Source: Atlantibacter subterraneus
GTDB taxonomy: Bacteria; Pseudomonadota; Gammaproteobacteria; Enterobacterales; Enterobacteriaceae
Direction: 5' to 3'
NCBI RefSeq assembly: GCF_007570865.1
Contig: NZ_VLPS01000001.1
Span: 186,001 to 250,000, forward strand
DNA: 64,000 nucleotides
Part shown: positions 40,855 through 50,607 of the stretch, piece by piece
How the letters are laid out: every line of letters begins with the position of its first letter
How positions within the stretch are numbered: position 1 is the first letter of the stretch
Notes under the pieces: generated by a model
Seen by the model: the letters and a program-made list of their open reading frames with translations, nothing else
What the model was told of the DNA's origin: nothing
The model's database searches: none
Translations under genes and position numbers: made by a program

Positions 40855-41534
40855 TAATCGCTACTCCTTACAGATAAGCCTTGCAAAATAAAATCAATAT
40901 GACTGGAAACCACCTGGTGAATGCACTCGCTTTTTTGCTGGTCGAAGGCCGTCCAGCCGGTGCGTACCAGAATGGTTTCCCGTCCCAGGCGGAAGGCGAG
41001 GATTTCGCCGATCAGCGCATGGGTGTGCAAAATGGTGGTGACATCCCCTGGATCGCGCCCGGTGTAGCTGGCAACCAGATGGGTGAGATGGGTGTGCAGC
41101 GGTTCGATCACCTTGTCATGGATCAGTTGATAGGCCGGGGTGGGGGAGAGCTGTTCGCGGGAAATAAATTTGCTCAGGTTCAGCGTGTCATCGGCGGTCA
41201 TCAGCGTGACCATATGGCGGCTGGCGTCGTCGATCAGACGGCGGATTTCGGCTTTATCCGGCTGCGGTTGGGCTAAGATTAACTGGGCGGCTTCGGCGTG
41301 GGCCTGAAACTGGCTGCCGATAAAATCCGCCAGCGCCTGGGCGCAGGCCAGGTACAAATCCTCTTTTGAGCCAAAATAGTAGGTGATGGCGGCGATGTTT
41401 TGCCCGGCAGCGGCAGCGATGTCGCGGGTCGTGGCGTGCAAACCGTATTCGCCAAACTGCGCCGTGGCGGCCTGGATCAACTGGCTTCTGGCGTGTTCGC
41501 CCCGGCTGGTCAACGGACTGGTGATGTTAATCAT
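40854..41534 (-). CDS. cecR: TetR-family repressor of ybhGFSR and rhlE
   Basis: A 226-residue regulator; E. coli CecR (YbiH) has 223 residues. The helix-turn-helix is [28 protein letters not shown] near residues 36-63; the C-terminal half is the DUF1956-type ligand domain ([23 protein letters not shown]). I use the ATG at 41534; a GTG at 41543 in frame is also possible. In E. coli CecR controls ybhGFSR and rhlE and affects sensitivity to chloramphenicol and cefoperazone. A 36-bp perfect palindrome lies right upstream. Confidence 0.93.
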   Translation of the reverse strand: MINITSPLTSRGEHARSQLIQAATAQFGEYGLHATTRDIAAAAGQNIAAITYYFGSKEDLYLACAQALADFIGSQFQAHAEAAQLILAQPQPDKAEIRRLIDDASRHMVTLMTADDTLNLSKFISREQLSPTPAYQLIHDKVIEPLHTHLTHLVASYTGRDPGDVTTILHTHALIGEILAFRLGRETILVRTGWTAFDQQKSECIHQVVSSHIDFILQGLSVRSSD

Positions 41535-41543
41535 CACTGTCAC

Positions 41544-41579
41544 CCATAAAGTTAATCAATCGATTGATTAACTTTATGG
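41544..41579. promoter_or_regulatory. CecR operator, 36-bp perfect palindrome
   Basis: CCATAAAGTTAATCAATC is followed directly by its own complement, with no spacer and no mismatch. The inner TTAATCAATCGATTGATTAA resembles known CecR boxes. It lies between cecR and rhlE, where it could control both directions. Confidence 0.8.
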
Positions 41580-41762
41580 TTAAACTTTGAGCTTGTCCAG
41601 TCGCTGCGTGAAAATGAAATGGGTGACAGGGCGACAATTTATGCGCCACGTCACAAAAACTGCTACACTCCGCCCCCTTATGACATTGTGGTTTTGTCCC
41701 TGATTAGTGATAACTCCCCCTGAAACTACACCTTATCGGGTCGGGGCGAGTCTGGAGTTGTT

Positions 41763-43172
41763 ATGTCTTTTGATTCGCTTGGTTTGAACCCTGACATTTT
41801 ACGCGCCGTGACCGAACAGGGTTACAACGAACCTACCCCGATTCAACGCCAGGCTATCCCTGTGGTACTACAGGGGCGCGACCTGATGGCCAGCGCGCAA
41901 ACCGGCACCGGCAAAACGGCGGGCTTTACCCTGCCGCTGCTGCAACTGCTGACCGATAAGTCTCATCAGATGAAAGGCAATCGCCCGGTGCGCGCGCTGA
42001 TCCTCACCCCGACCCGCGAACTGGCGGCACAGGTGGGCGAGAACGTTCGCGAATACAGTAAATACCTGAATATCCGTTCGCTGGTGGTGTTTGGCGGCGT
42101 AAGCATCAACCCGCAGATGATGAAACTGCGCGGCGGCGTGGACGTATTGATCGCCACACCTGGCCGTCTGCTCGATCTGGAACATCAGAACGCCGTTAAG
42201 CTCGATAAAGTCGAGATTCTGGTGCTGGACGAAGCGGACCGGATGCTCGATATGGGCTTTATCCACGATATCCGCCGCGTGCTGGCGAAGCTGCCGCCGC
42301 GCCGCCAGAACCTGTTGTTCTCCGCGACCTTCTCCGACGACATTAAATCGCTGGCGGAAAAACTGCTGCATAACCCGGCAGAAGTGGAAGTGGCGCGCCG
42401 CAATACCGCGTCTGAACAGATCACCCAGTACGTTCACTTTGTGGACAAAAAGCGCAAGCGTGAGCTGCTGTCGCTGATGATCGGCAAAGAAAACTGGCAG
42501 CAGGTGCTGGTGTTTACCCGCACCAAGCACGGTGCTAACCATCTGGCGGAACAGTTGAACAAAGACGGCATCCGCAGCGCGGCGATCCACGGCAACAAAA
42601 GCCAGGGCGCGCGTACCCGTGCGTTAGCCGATTTTAAATCCGGCGATCTGCGCGTGCTGGTGGCGACCGACATCGCCGCGCGCGGCCTGGATATCGAAGA
42701 ACTGCCGCACGTGGTGAACTACGAGTTGCCGAACGTGCCGGAAGATTATGTGCACCGTATTGGCCGTACTGGCCGCGCCGCCGCGACCGGCCAGGCGCTG
42801 TCACTGGTGTGCGTTGACGAGCATAAACTGCTGCGCGACATCGAGCGTTTGCTGAAGCGCGAAGTGCCGCGCATGGCGATCCCGGGCTTTGAGCCGGACC
42901 CGACTATCCCGGCAGAGCCGATTCAGAATGGTCGTGACAGCCGTGGCGGCGGTCGTGGACGTGGACAGTCCCCGCGCGGTGGCCAGTCCGCCGGTCGCGG
43001 GCAGCCGCAGGGCCAGCGCCGTAGCGAAGGCGGCGCGCCGAAAGGCGATCGCCGTACCGGCGGTGATGCCGCAAAAGGCGAAAAACCGTCGCGCCGTCTC
43101 GGCGATGCGGCAAAACCCGCAGGCGACCGCCCGCGTCGTCCGCGCCCGAGAAAACCGGCCAGCGCGCAGTAA
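41763..43172 (+). CDS. rhlE: DEAD-box RNA helicase RhlE
   Basis: ATP-dependent RNA helicase acting on ribosome assembly and mRNA decay. The 469 residues carry all the motifs: a Q motif (TPIQRQAIP), [10 protein letters not shown] near residue 44, [26 protein letters not shown], and HRIGRTGRA. The C-terminal 80 residues are an Arg/Gly/Lys-rich tail with RGGGRGRG repeats that bind RNA; this end is longer than in E. coli (454). In the CecR regulon. Confidence 0.96.
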   Translation: MSFDSLGLNPDILRAVTEQGYNEPTPIQRQAIPVVLQGRDLMASAQTGTGKTAGFTLPLLQLLTDKSHQMKGNRPVRALILTPTRELAAQVGENVREYSKYLNIRSLVVFGGVSINPQMMKLRGGVDVLIATPGRLLDLEHQNAVKLDKVEILVLDEADRMLDMGFIHDIRRVLAKLPPRRQNLLFSATFSDDIKSLAEKLLHNPAEVEVARRNTASEQITQYVHFVDKKRKRELLSLMIGKENWQQVLVFTRTKHGANHLAEQLNKDGIRSAAIHGNKSQGARTRALADFKSGDLRVLVATDIAARGLDIEELPHVVNYELPNVPEDYVHRIGRTGRAAATGQALSLVCVDEHKLLRDIERLLKREVPRMAIPGFEPDPTIPAEPIQNGRDSRGGGRGRGQSPRGGQSAGRGQPQGQRRSEGGAPKGDRRTGGDAAKGEKPSRRLGDAAKPAGDRPRRPRPRKPASAQ

Positions 43173-43175
43173 CAT

Positions 43176-43210
43176 CAACAGGGAGCCCTCGCGGCTCCCT
43201 TGTTATTTCT
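43176..43210 (+). terminator. rhlE terminator
   Basis: GGGAGCC and GGCTCCC form a 7-bp stem (43181-43199), extended by AACA/TGTT, with T-rich sequence after it. Confidence 0.75.
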
Positions 43211-43272
43211 GCGCGAGGTCTCGCGTAACGCCCGGCTTTTGCTTTGCGGCGGCGCGGTGAAAATGTCACAAT

Positions 43273-43292
43273 AGTGGCTGTTTATACAGTAT
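43273..43292. promoter_or_regulatory. LexA box of dinG
   Basis: TAGTGGCTGTTTATACAGTA aligns with the consensus TACTGTATATATATACAGTA; the right half (ATACAGTA) is perfect and the left half (TAGTG) has one change in the conserved CTG. The E. coli dinG box is similarly imperfect on that side. Confidence 0.75.
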
Positions 43293-43305
43293 TTATGGTT
43301 CTGTT

Positions 43306-45486
43306 ATGGCGTTATCCAGCGCACAAAAAACGCAAATCGCGGCGTGGTACAAGGCGCTGCAGCTGCAAATCCCCGACTTTATCCCCCGCGCCCCGCAGCG
43401 GCAGATGATTGCGGAAGTCGCTAAGACGCTGGCGGGTGATGAAGGGCGGCATCTGGCGATTGAAGCCCCTACCGGCGTGGGTAAGACCCTGTCGTACCTG
43501 ATCCCCGGCATCGCCATTGCCCGCGATGAGCAAAAAACGCTGGTGGTGAGCACCGCCAACGTCGCGCTACAGGACCAGATCTTCAGCAAAGATTTACCGC
43601 TGCTGAAAAAAATCATCCCAGATTTGCGCTTTACCGCCGCCTTTGGCCGTGGGCGCTACGTTTGCCCGCGCAACCTCAGCGCGCTGGCCAGCACCGAGCC
43701 TTCCCAGCAGGATTTACTGGCGTTTCTCGATGATGAGCTGACGCCCAACAGCCAGGAAGAGCAAAAGTTCTGCGCCACGCTGAAAACCGAGCTCGACAGC
43801 TACAAATGGGATGGCCTGCGCGATCACAGCCATAAGGCGATTGACGACGATCTGTGGCGGCGGTTAAGCACCGACAAAGCCAGCTGTCTGAACCGCAACT
43901 GCCACTATTATCGCGAATGCCCGTTTTTTGTCGCGCGGCGCGAAATTCAGGAGGCGGAAGTGGTGGTGGCTAACCACGCGCTGGTGATGGCGGCGCTGGA
44001 GAGCGAATCGGTACTGCCGGAGCCGAAGAATCTGCTGCTGGTGCTCGATGAAGGCCATCATCTGCCAGACGTGGCGCGCGATGCGCTGGAAATGAGCGCC
44101 GAGATCACCGCGCCCTGGTATCGTCTTCAGCTCGACCTGTTCTGCAAGCTGATCGCCACCTGTCTGGAGCAGTTCCGCCCCAAAACCACGCCGCCGCTGG
44201 CGACGCCGGAGCGGCTAAACGCCCATTGTGAAGAGCTGTACGAGCATATCGCCTCGCTGAATAACATCCTCAATCTTTATCTGCCGCCGTCCCAGGAAGC
44301 GGAACACCGCTTCGCCATGGGCGAGCTGCCTGAGGAGATTATGGAGATTTGCCAGCGGCTGGCGAAACTCACCGAGCAGCTGCGCGGCCTGGCGGAGCTG
44401 TTTTTAAACGATCTCAGCGAGAAAACCGCCAGCCACGACGTGGTGCGCCTGCATCGCGTGCTGCTGCAAATGAACCGCGCGCTGGGCATGTTCGAGAGCC
44501 AGAGCAAACTGTGGCGGCTGTCGGCGATGGCGCAGGCCTCCGGCGCGCCGGTGACCAAATGGGCGACCCGCGAGGTGCGTGAAGGCCAGCTGCATCTGTT
44601 TTTCCACTGTGTGGGGATCCGGGTCAGCGATCAGCTGGAAAAACTGTTGTGGCGTAGCGTGCCGCATATCGTGGTCACCTCCGCCACGCTGCGTTCCCTG
44701 AACAGCTTTTCACGGCTACAGGAGATGAGCGGCCTGAAAGACAAAGCCGGGGATCGCTTTGTGGCGCTGGATTCGCCGTTTAATCACGTCAAGCAGGGCA
44801 AGATCGTGATCCCCCAGATGCACTACGAACCGCTTATCGACAACGAAGAGCAGCATCTGACGGAGATGGCGGCGTTTTTCCGTCAGGAAGTCGAGAGTAA
44901 AAAGCACCTCGGGATGCTGGTGCTGTTTGCCAGCGGGCGCGCCATGCTGCGTTTTCTTGACCACGTTGCCGACCTGCGGCTGTTGCTGCTGGTACAGGGC
45001 GATAAACCCCGCTCCCGGCTGATTCAGCTGCATCGCCAGCGGGTGGAAAACGGCGAGCGCAGCGTGCTGATTGGCCTGCAATCCTTCGCGGAAGGGCTGG
45101 ATTTAAAAGGCGATCTGCTGACCCAGGTGCATATCCATAAAATTGCCTTCCCGCCTATCGACAGCCCGGTGGTGATCACCGAAGGGGAGTGGCTGAAAAG
45201 CCTCAACCGCTATCCGTTTGAGGTGCAGAGCCTGCCGAGCGCGTCGTTTAACCTGATCCAGCAGGTAGGGCGCTTAATCCGCAGCCACGAGTGCCGGGGC
45301 GAAGTGATTATTTACGATAAGCGGTTGCTGACTAAAAATTACGGTAAACGTCTGCTGGACGCGCTGCCGGTGTTCCCGATTGAACGGCCTGACGTGCCGG
45401 AGGTGAAGCCGCTGAAACCCGCCGCAGATAAAGCGCGGCGCAGCAAAGGCGGCGCGTACAGTCGGCGACGACGCGCCGGTAAATAG
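43306..45486 (+). CDS. dinG: Iron-sulfur DNA helicase DinG
   Basis: SOS-induced 5'-3' helicase of the XPD family that unwinds D-loops, R-loops and forks. The 726 residues (E. coli 716) have Walker A IEAPTGVGKTLSYL near residue 49, cluster cysteines at YVCPRN and SCLNRNCHYYRECPFF near 120 and 194-205, the DEGH box LVLDEGHHLPD, SATLRSL, and the motif VI region LIQQVGRLIRS. The last 20 residues are basic. A LexA box precedes it. Confidence 0.95.
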   Translation: MALSSAQKTQIAAWYKALQLQIPDFIPRAPQRQMIAEVAKTLAGDEGRHLAIEAPTGVGKTLSYLIPGIAIARDEQKTLVVSTANVALQDQIFSKDLPLLKKIIPDLRFTAAFGRGRYVCPRNLSALASTEPSQQDLLAFLDDELTPNSQEEQKFCATLKTELDSYKWDGLRDHSHKAIDDDLWRRLSTDKASCLNRNCHYYRECPFFVARREIQEAEVVVANHALVMAALESESVLPEPKNLLLVLDEGHHLPDVARDALEMSAEITAPWYRLQLDLFCKLIATCLEQFRPKTTPPLATPERLNAHCEELYEHIASLNNILNLYLPPSQEAEHRFAMGELPEEIMEICQRLAKLTEQLRGLAELFLNDLSEKTASHDVVRLHRVLLQMNRALGMFESQSKLWRLSAMAQASGAPVTKWATREVREGQLHLFFHCVGIRVSDQLEKLLWRSVPHIVVTSATLRSLNSFSRLQEMSGLKDKAGDRFVALDSPFNHVKQGKIVIPQMHYEPLIDNEEQHLTEMAAFFRQEVESKKHLGMLVLFASGRAMLRFLDHVADLRLLLLVQGDKPRSRLIQLHRQRVENGERSVLIGLQSFAEGLDLKGDLLTQVHIHKIAFPPIDSPVVITEGEWLKSLNRYPFEVQSLPSASFNLIQQVGRLIRSHECRGEVIIYDKRLLTKNYGKRLLDALPVFPIERPDVPEVKPLKPAADKARRSKGGAYSRRRRAGK

Positions 45487-45563
45487 CTTTCTCTGGTATA
45501 ACAATAATAAATCAGGCACTAATAGTGAATTCGTGTCCTTAACACATCGCGAGGAGAACTGTC

Positions 45564-46532
45564 GTGGACTACCGCAAAATAATTAAAGAAGTCGGACGGG
45601 GTAAAAATCACGCCCGGGATCTGGATAGCGAGACCGCCCGCGAGCTGTATACCGCGATGCTGAACGGCGAGGTGCCTGACCTGGAAATGGGCGGCATCCT
45701 GATCGCGCTGCGCATTAAAGGCGAAGGCGAGGCGGAAATGCTCGGCTTCTATGAGGCGATGCAGCAGCAGACCATTCAGTTGACGCCACCGGTTGCTAAA
45801 CCGATGCCCATTGTCATCCCCAGCTATAACGGCGCGCGCAAACAGGCCAACCTGACGCCGCTTTTGGCTGTTTTGCTGAATAAACTGGGTTTCCCGGTGG
45901 TGGTGCACGGCGTCAGCGAAGACCCGACGCGGGTGCTGACCCAGACAATTTTCGAGCTGATGGGCATTGAGCCGACGCTGCACGCCGGGCAGGCGCAGGC
46001 CAAACTGGAAGGCCATCAACCGGTGTTTATTCCGGTGAGCGCTCTGTGTCCGCCGCTGGAAAACCAGCTGGCTATGCGCTGGCGGATGGGTGTGCGCAAC
46101 AGCGCCCACACGCTGGCGAAGCTGGCGACGCCGTTTGCCGAGGACGCGGCGCTGCGCCTGTCGAGCGTGTCGCACCCGGAGTACATCACCCGGGTAGCAA
46201 ACTTTTTTAGCGATATCGGCGGTCGCGGCCTGTTGATGCACGGCACCGAAGGGGAAGTGTATGCCAACCCGCAGGGCTGCCCGCAAATCAATCTGATTGA
46301 TGCCCAGGGCGTGCGGATATTGACCGAACGCCAGAGCGCGCCGGGAGAAGAGCCGCTCTCACTGCCGTCAGCAAAAGATCCGGAAACCACCGCGCGCTGG
46401 ATTGAGCGCTGCATCGCCGGGAGCGAGCCGGTCCCGGCGGCGATTAAGCGCCAGCTCGCCTGCTGCCTGGTGGCGACCGGTGAAGCGCAGACCCTGGAAG
46501 ACGCGCTGGCGCGCGTCGCGCAAAGTTATTAA
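45564..46532 (+). CDS. ybiB: TrpD2-family nucleic-acid-binding protein YbiB
   Basis: A 322-residue protein with the glycosyltransferase family 3 fold of anthranilate phosphoribosyltransferase (GEVPDLEMGGILIALRIKGE and MRWRMGVRNSAHTLAKLATPF). E. coli YbiB is a TrpD2 protein that binds nucleic acids and lacks transferase activity. GAGGAG precedes the start. In E. coli it lies right after dinG, as here. Confidence 0.92.
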   Translation: MDYRKIIKEVGRGKNHARDLDSETARELYTAMLNGEVPDLEMGGILIALRIKGEGEAEMLGFYEAMQQQTIQLTPPVAKPMPIVIPSYNGARKQANLTPLLAVLLNKLGFPVVVHGVSEDPTRVLTQTIFELMGIEPTLHAGQAQAKLEGHQPVFIPVSALCPPLENQLAMRWRMGVRNSAHTLAKLATPFAEDAALRLSSVSHPEYITRVANFFSDIGGRGLLMHGTEGEVYANPQGCPQINLIDAQGVRILTERQSAPGEEPLSLPSAKDPETTARWIERCIAGSEPVPAAIKRQLACCLVATGEAQTLEDALARVAQSY

Positions 46533-46541
46533 TCCTTTCTG

Positions 46542-46561
46542 AGCCCGCCTGATGGCGGGCT
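46542..46561. terminator. Hairpin between ybiB and ade
   Basis: AGCCCGCC and GGCGGGCT form a perfect 8-bp stem between the two converging genes, without a strong T-run on either side. Confidence 0.5.
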
Positions 46562-46563
46562 GG

Positions 46564-48330
46564 CTACTCATCTACCGCCAGCCCGGTAAAACAGAAGCGC
46601 TCGCCGTCAAACAGCCCCTGGCTGGTAAGCTTCAGCGCCGGGATCACCGGCAGCGATAAAAATCCCATCTGGATGAATGGTTCATCGAGCATCACGCCGC
46701 ACGCCCGGCAGGCGGCTTTTAAGCTGTCGATTTGCTGCGCCAGCGCATCCGCCGTTTGGGTACTCATCAGCCCGGCGATGGGCAACGGCAGATGGCTGAC
46801 CACTTCGCCCCGCTGTGCCACGCACAGCCCACCGCCATCATCAATCACCTGATTCACCGCGCAGGCCATATCCACCGGATTACGGCCTATTACCACCAGG
46901 TTATGGCTGTCGTGGCTGACCGTCGAAGCCAGCGCCCCGTCGCGCAAGCCAAAGCCCATCAGCAGGCCCAGCGCGGCGGGCGTCTGGTGCCCGTAGCGCT
47001 CCAGTACCGCGATATAGCAGATATCCTCCCGCTCAAAGGCGTTTTCCGACCACTGGTACTCCCGGGCGCGGGTAATTAACTCGTTGGGAATAACCTCAAT
47101 CGCCCGATAATGCGCGCCGGAGGCCAGGCGCAGCGTAAGTTCCTCAGGCGCGACCGTTGCGCGTTGCACCGTATTGCCCAGCGGCGGCCGGGATTGATTG
47201 AGCCGCGCCGCTTCGTTGGCCTGCAACAGCTGCCCGCAAACCGGTTTGCCTTTGACAAACACGCTCTGCACGTCGACCCGGTGGGCATCCCGGAGCAACA
47301 CGATATCCGCCTGCTTGCCGGGCGCGATCAGCCCCAGGTGTTTAAAACCAAAGTGGCGCGCGGGCGACCAGGACGCCACGCGGTAGGCCACGTGCAGCGG
47401 GACATTATGCTGATTTATCAGCCGACGGATCAGCGCGTCGATATGGCCTTCATGAGCGATTTCCCATGGGTTGCGGTCGTCGGTACACAACATGCACTGC
47501 GGGCTGCTGAACTCAGATATCAATGGCGCGAGCGCATTAAGGTTGCGGGCAGCGGAGCCTTCGCGGATCATCAGCGCCATCCCGGCGGCCAGCTTTTCGC
47601 GTCCTTCCGCCAGCGTATGGCTTTCATGGCAATTTTCGATACCGGCGGCAATATAGGCATTAAGCGCTTTCCCCGATACGCCGGGGCAATGACCGTCCAG
47701 GGTGAGATGACGGAACGCATCCAGCTTCGCGAGGATGGCGTCGTCCCCCTTGATCACGCCGGGATAGTCCATCATTTCGCCCAGCCCGGTAATCAACGGA
47801 TGCGCGCGCCATTTTTCCATCGCGCTAAGGGGGAATTCCGCGCCGTTAATATCGCTGCCCGCCAGCGCCGGGACGCAGGAGCTGACCTGGATGTACTGGT
47901 TCTGCTGTGATTTCTCCGCGCAGCGTACAAACCATTCGAAGCCCGCTTCGCCCATCACGTTGACAATTTCATGGGGATCGCACACCAGCGTAGTAAGCCC
48001 GCGCGGCAGGGTAGCGGATTCAAAGGTGACCGGCGTCATCATGCTGGACTCAATATGCAGATGGGCGTCGATAAAACCGGGGACCGCTACGGCGTTTTGG
48101 GCATCAATGCGGCGCAGGGCGGGCGCATCACAATATTCAGGCCCGATACCGGCTATGGTTTTGCCTTTGATGACAATCGGCCCCGGAAATGTGCCGCCGT
48201 TGATCAAATCGAGAATGGCGACATTATCAATAATATAATCCGCCACGAGTTCACCGCGCGCGACGGCTAATACTTCCTGCAATGCATTTCGGGTAATTCC
48301 ATGATAGTTAGAAATTAAATTTGCGTTCAT
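46564..48330 (-). CDS. ade: Adenine deaminase
   Basis: Amidohydrolase that deaminates adenine to hypoxanthine with release of ammonia, so it serves purine salvage and nitrogen supply. The 588 residues match E. coli Ade (YicP). Landmarks: [19 protein letters not shown] near residue 90, [44 protein letters not shown] and [11 protein letters not shown]. It is divergent from the adenine permease adeQ, which also adjoins ade in E. coli, but there the pair is in a distant part of the chromosome. Confidence 0.95.
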   Translation of the reverse strand: MNANLISNYHGITRNALQEVLAVARGELVADYIIDNVAILDLINGGTFPGPIVIKGKTIAGIGPEYCDAPALRRIDAQNAVAVPGFIDAHLHIESSMMTPVTFESATLPRGLTTLVCDPHEIVNVMGEAGFEWFVRCAEKSQQNQYIQVSSCVPALAGSDINGAEFPLSAMEKWRAHPLITGLGEMMDYPGVIKGDDAILAKLDAFRHLTLDGHCPGVSGKALNAYIAAGIENCHESHTLAEGREKLAAGMALMIREGSAARNLNALAPLISEFSSPQCMLCTDDRNPWEIAHEGHIDALIRRLINQHNVPLHVAYRVASWSPARHFGFKHLGLIAPGKQADIVLLRDAHRVDVQSVFVKGKPVCGQLLQANEAARLNQSRPPLGNTVQRATVAPEELTLRLASGAHYRAIEVIPNELITRAREYQWSENAFEREDICYIAVLERYGHQTPAALGLLMGFGLRDGALASTVSHDSHNLVVIGRNPVDMACAVNQVIDDGGGLCVAQRGEVVSHLPLPIAGLMSTQTADALAQQIDSLKAACRACGVMLDEPFIQMGFLSLPVIPALKLTSQGLFDGERFCFTGLAVDE

Positions 48331-48422
48331 TTATTTTCTCATTTTGATTTTATTAAAATGATAGGTTAATTATCATTTTTAATTTTTCGGTTAATTTTAG
48401 TTTAGCGGCAGAATAGCGATAA

Positions 48423-48444
48423 GGGTGTGATTACTATCACTGAA
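48423..48444. promoter_or_regulatory. CRP-like site between ade and adeQ
   Basis: TGTGA (48426-48430) and TCACT (48437-48441) with six bases between match the CRP consensus at 9 of 10 core bases. The site lies in the AT-rich divergent promoter region. Confidence 0.5.
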
Positions 48445-48525
48445 TAAACAGTGTCGAATGGATTACAAATAAGCGCATCGTTGTAAATATAAACGCTAAT
48501 CCATCCTCTTTTTGGGATATAAAAA

Positions 48526-49860
48526 ATGAATAATACGCTGGATGACATTAAGCCCGCCGAATCCGGTGGGCTGGCGAGTTTTTTTAAATTTAACCAACAC
48601 GGTACCACGGCACGTACTGAAATCATTGCCGGATTTACCACCTTTCTGACCATGGTTTATATCGTGTTTGTTAACCCGCAAATTTTGGGTGCGGCGCAAA
48701 TGGATACCAAAGTGGTGTTCGTGACCACCTGCCTGATTGCCGGGGTCGGCAGTATTGCCATGGGGCTTGTCGCTAACCTTCCGGTAGCGCTGGCTCCGGC
48801 AATGGGGTTAAACGCTTTTTTTGCCTTTGTGGTTGTGGGTGCCATTGGCGTGAGCTGGCAGGTGGGAATGGGGGCCATTTTTTGGGGCGCGGTCGGGCTG
48901 TTTTTACTTACCCTGTTTCGCATCCGCTACTGGATGATAGCCAATATTCCCATTAGTTTACGCATTGGTATAACCAGCGGGATTGGGTTGTTCATCGCGA
49001 TGATGGGTTTAAAAAATGCCGGGGTAATTGTTGCTAATAAAGATACTCTGGTTGCGATTGGCGATTTAAGTTCCCACGGCGTGTTACTGGGTGTATTAGG
49101 GTTTTTTATTATTGCCGTGCTCTCTTCGCGCCAGTTTCACGCTGCGGTATTAGTGTCTATCGTTATTACTTCGCTGTGCGGGCTGTTTTTTGGCGATGTC
49201 CATTTCACCGGCATTTATTCCACGCCGCCCAGCGTAATGAGCGTAATGGGGCAGGTGGATTTATCCGGCGCGTTATCGCTCGATCTGGCGGGGATTATTT
49301 TCTCGTTTATGTTGATTAACCTGTTCGATTCGTCCGGTACGTTAATTGGCGTCACCGATAAAGCCGGATTAATCGACAGCGAGGGAAAGTTCCCCAATAT
49401 GGATAAGGCCCTGTACGTTGATAGCTTAAGCTCGGTCGCTGGGGCGTTCATCGGTACTTCGTCGGTGACGGCCTATATCGAAAGCACCTCGGGCGTGGCG
49501 GTAGGCGGCAGAACCGGTTTGACCGCCGTGGTGGTCGGCGTGCTGTTTTTACTGGTGATGTTCTTTTCGCCGCTGGCGGAAATGGTGCCGGGTTACGCCA
49601 CCGCCGGGGCGCTGATTTTTGTTGGCGTGTTAATGACCGCAAGCCTGGCGCGGGTCGACTGGAATGACTTTACTGAATCGGTACCCACCTTTATCACCAC
49701 GGTGATGATGCCGTTCAGCTTCTCGATTACCGAAGGGATCGCGTTGGGCTTTATGAGCTATTGCGTGATGAAGGTGTTTACCGGCCGCTGGCGTGAGTTG
49801 AACTTATGCGTGGTGGTGGTGGCGCTGCTGTTTGCGCTTAAGATCGCGTTTATTGATTAA
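48526..49860 (+). CDS. adeQ: Adenine permease (NCS2 family)
   Basis: Proton-coupled nucleobase permease of 444 residues with about twelve or more membrane helices, same length as E. coli AdeQ (YicO). The family motifs LAPAMGLNAFFAF and FSFMLINLFDSSGTLIGV are present, together with the second reentrant segment ATAGALIFVGVLM. It imports adenine, which the divergently encoded Ade then deaminates. Confidence 0.94.
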   Translation: MNNTLDDIKPAESGGLASFFKFNQHGTTARTEIIAGFTTFLTMVYIVFVNPQILGAAQMDTKVVFVTTCLIAGVGSIAMGLVANLPVALAPAMGLNAFFAFVVVGAIGVSWQVGMGAIFWGAVGLFLLTLFRIRYWMIANIPISLRIGITSGIGLFIAMMGLKNAGVIVANKDTLVAIGDLSSHGVLLGVLGFFIIAVLSSRQFHAAVLVSIVITSLCGLFFGDVHFTGIYSTPPSVMSVMGQVDLSGALSLDLAGIIFSFMLINLFDSSGTLIGVTDKAGLIDSEGKFPNMDKALYVDSLSSVAGAFIGTSSVTAYIESTSGVAVGGRTGLTAVVVGVLFLLVMFFSPLAEMVPGYATAGALIFVGVLMTASLARVDWNDFTESVPTFITTVMMPFSFSITEGIALGFMSYCVMKVFTGRWRELNLCVVVVALLFALKIAFID

Positions 49861-49888
49861 AAAAAAGCCCGTCCAGGGCCGGACGGGC
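49859..49888. terminator. Terminator between adeQ and ybiJ
   Basis: GCCCGTCC and GGACGGGC form an 8-bp stem. Read on the minus strand it is followed by eight T, so it fits ybiJ best; it may also stop adeQ transcripts. Confidence 0.8.
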
Positions 49889-49942
49889 AAACAAGGGTAA
49901 CAGCAGAGTCAAAGTTGAGGGTAACTCGTTGGCAAAGCGTAA

Positions 49943-50203
49943 TTATTTGTAGAGGGTCGCAGTACCGTTGATTTTGTTGTTGGTGTTCGCAGAGGTGATT
50001 GCGTAGCTGGTTGCGCCAGCGGCTTCTGCTTTAGCGGCCAGTTTCGCTTCCAGACCATCCAGCGTGGTTGCGCCGTCAGCGGACACTACACCGATTTTGT
50101 CTAAACCGCTGGTATCAGCCGGGTTGATGGACTGCGCAGCAAAAGCGCCGAAAGATAAAGTTGAAAGAATCAGAGCGGCGGCAGCATATTTAGTGGTTTT
50201 CAT
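49943..50203 (-). CDS. ybiJ: DUF1471 periplasmic small protein YbiJ
   Basis: An 86-residue secreted protein of the YhcN/BhsA family. The signal peptide runs to about residue 22 (LSTLSFGAFAAQ). The mature part ends GTATLYK as in the family. The start at 50203 has GAGGAATACC before it; a longer in-frame reading to 50266 would use no ribosome-binding site. E. coli YbiJ has the same length. The function is unknown, though family members respond to stress and biofilm growth. Confidence 0.92.
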   Translation of the reverse strand: MKTTKYAAAALILSTLSFGAFAAQSINPADTSGLDKIGVVSADGATTLDGLEAKLAAKAEAAGATSYAITSANTNNKINGTATLYK

Positions 50204-50248
50204 CAGGTATTCCTCGTAGGTTATTCTGTAAATGTGACGTTGTTCCGT

Positions 50249-50270
50249 CGATGTGATAAGTATCACGGTT
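50249..50270. promoter_or_regulatory. CRP-like site upstream of ybiJ
   Basis: TGTGA-N6-TCACG at 50252-50267, 9 of 10 core bases of a CRP site, centred about 56 bases before the ybiJ start. A possible -10 follows at the class II distance (near 50223-50230). Confidence 0.4.
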
Positions 50271-50474
50271 TTTTACGAGAGAGAAAATCTAAACATATTG
50301 ACGGCGTCGTTCTAAAAATTTGAACATCCTCTAATTGGCTGATTTATATAATATATAATTCAGTAATCTGTCATTTTATCCGCCAGCAACACCCTGATGC
50401 CTCAAGAGCGCATTTATTGCCAACATGATTTCAAATATTGATGCGCTGAATAGCAATCGCTTGCGCAGCTGTAT

Positions 50475-50502
50475 AAAAAAAGCCCGCTGCGTCGCTCGGG
50501 CT
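50475..50502 (-). terminator. mcbA terminator
   Basis: AGCCCG and CGGGCT pair; on the minus strand the stem is followed by seven T. It lies about 105 bases beyond the mcbA stop. Confidence 0.75.
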
Positions 50503-50517
50503 TCTGAAGAGGGTTTA

Positions 50518-50552
50518 CCCTGAAATCTACAGTGCGGGTGTAGATTTCAGGG
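50518..50552 (-). other. 14-bp perfect hairpin in the mcbA 3' untranslated region
   Basis: CCCTGAAATCTACA and TGTAGATTTCAGGG pair perfectly around a 7-base loop. It is not a terminator itself because no T-run follows; the terminator comes 16 bases later on the minus strand. Confidence 0.7.
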
Positions 50553-50607
50553 CTGACTGAACGTCATGGGGAGGAGAAAACAGCCGACGTAGCGGGCTGA
50601 GTGACGG

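Larger units (their letters stand above)
50204..50607. other. Intergenic region between ybiJ and mcbA
   Basis: This gap of 404 bases holds the ybiJ promoter region with its CRP-like site (50249-50270), an AT-rich stretch near 50340-50370, and the mcbA terminator with an extra 14-bp hairpin (50475-50552). No gene seen. In E. coli ybiI, ybiX and fiu lie here; they are absent. Confidence 0.6.
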
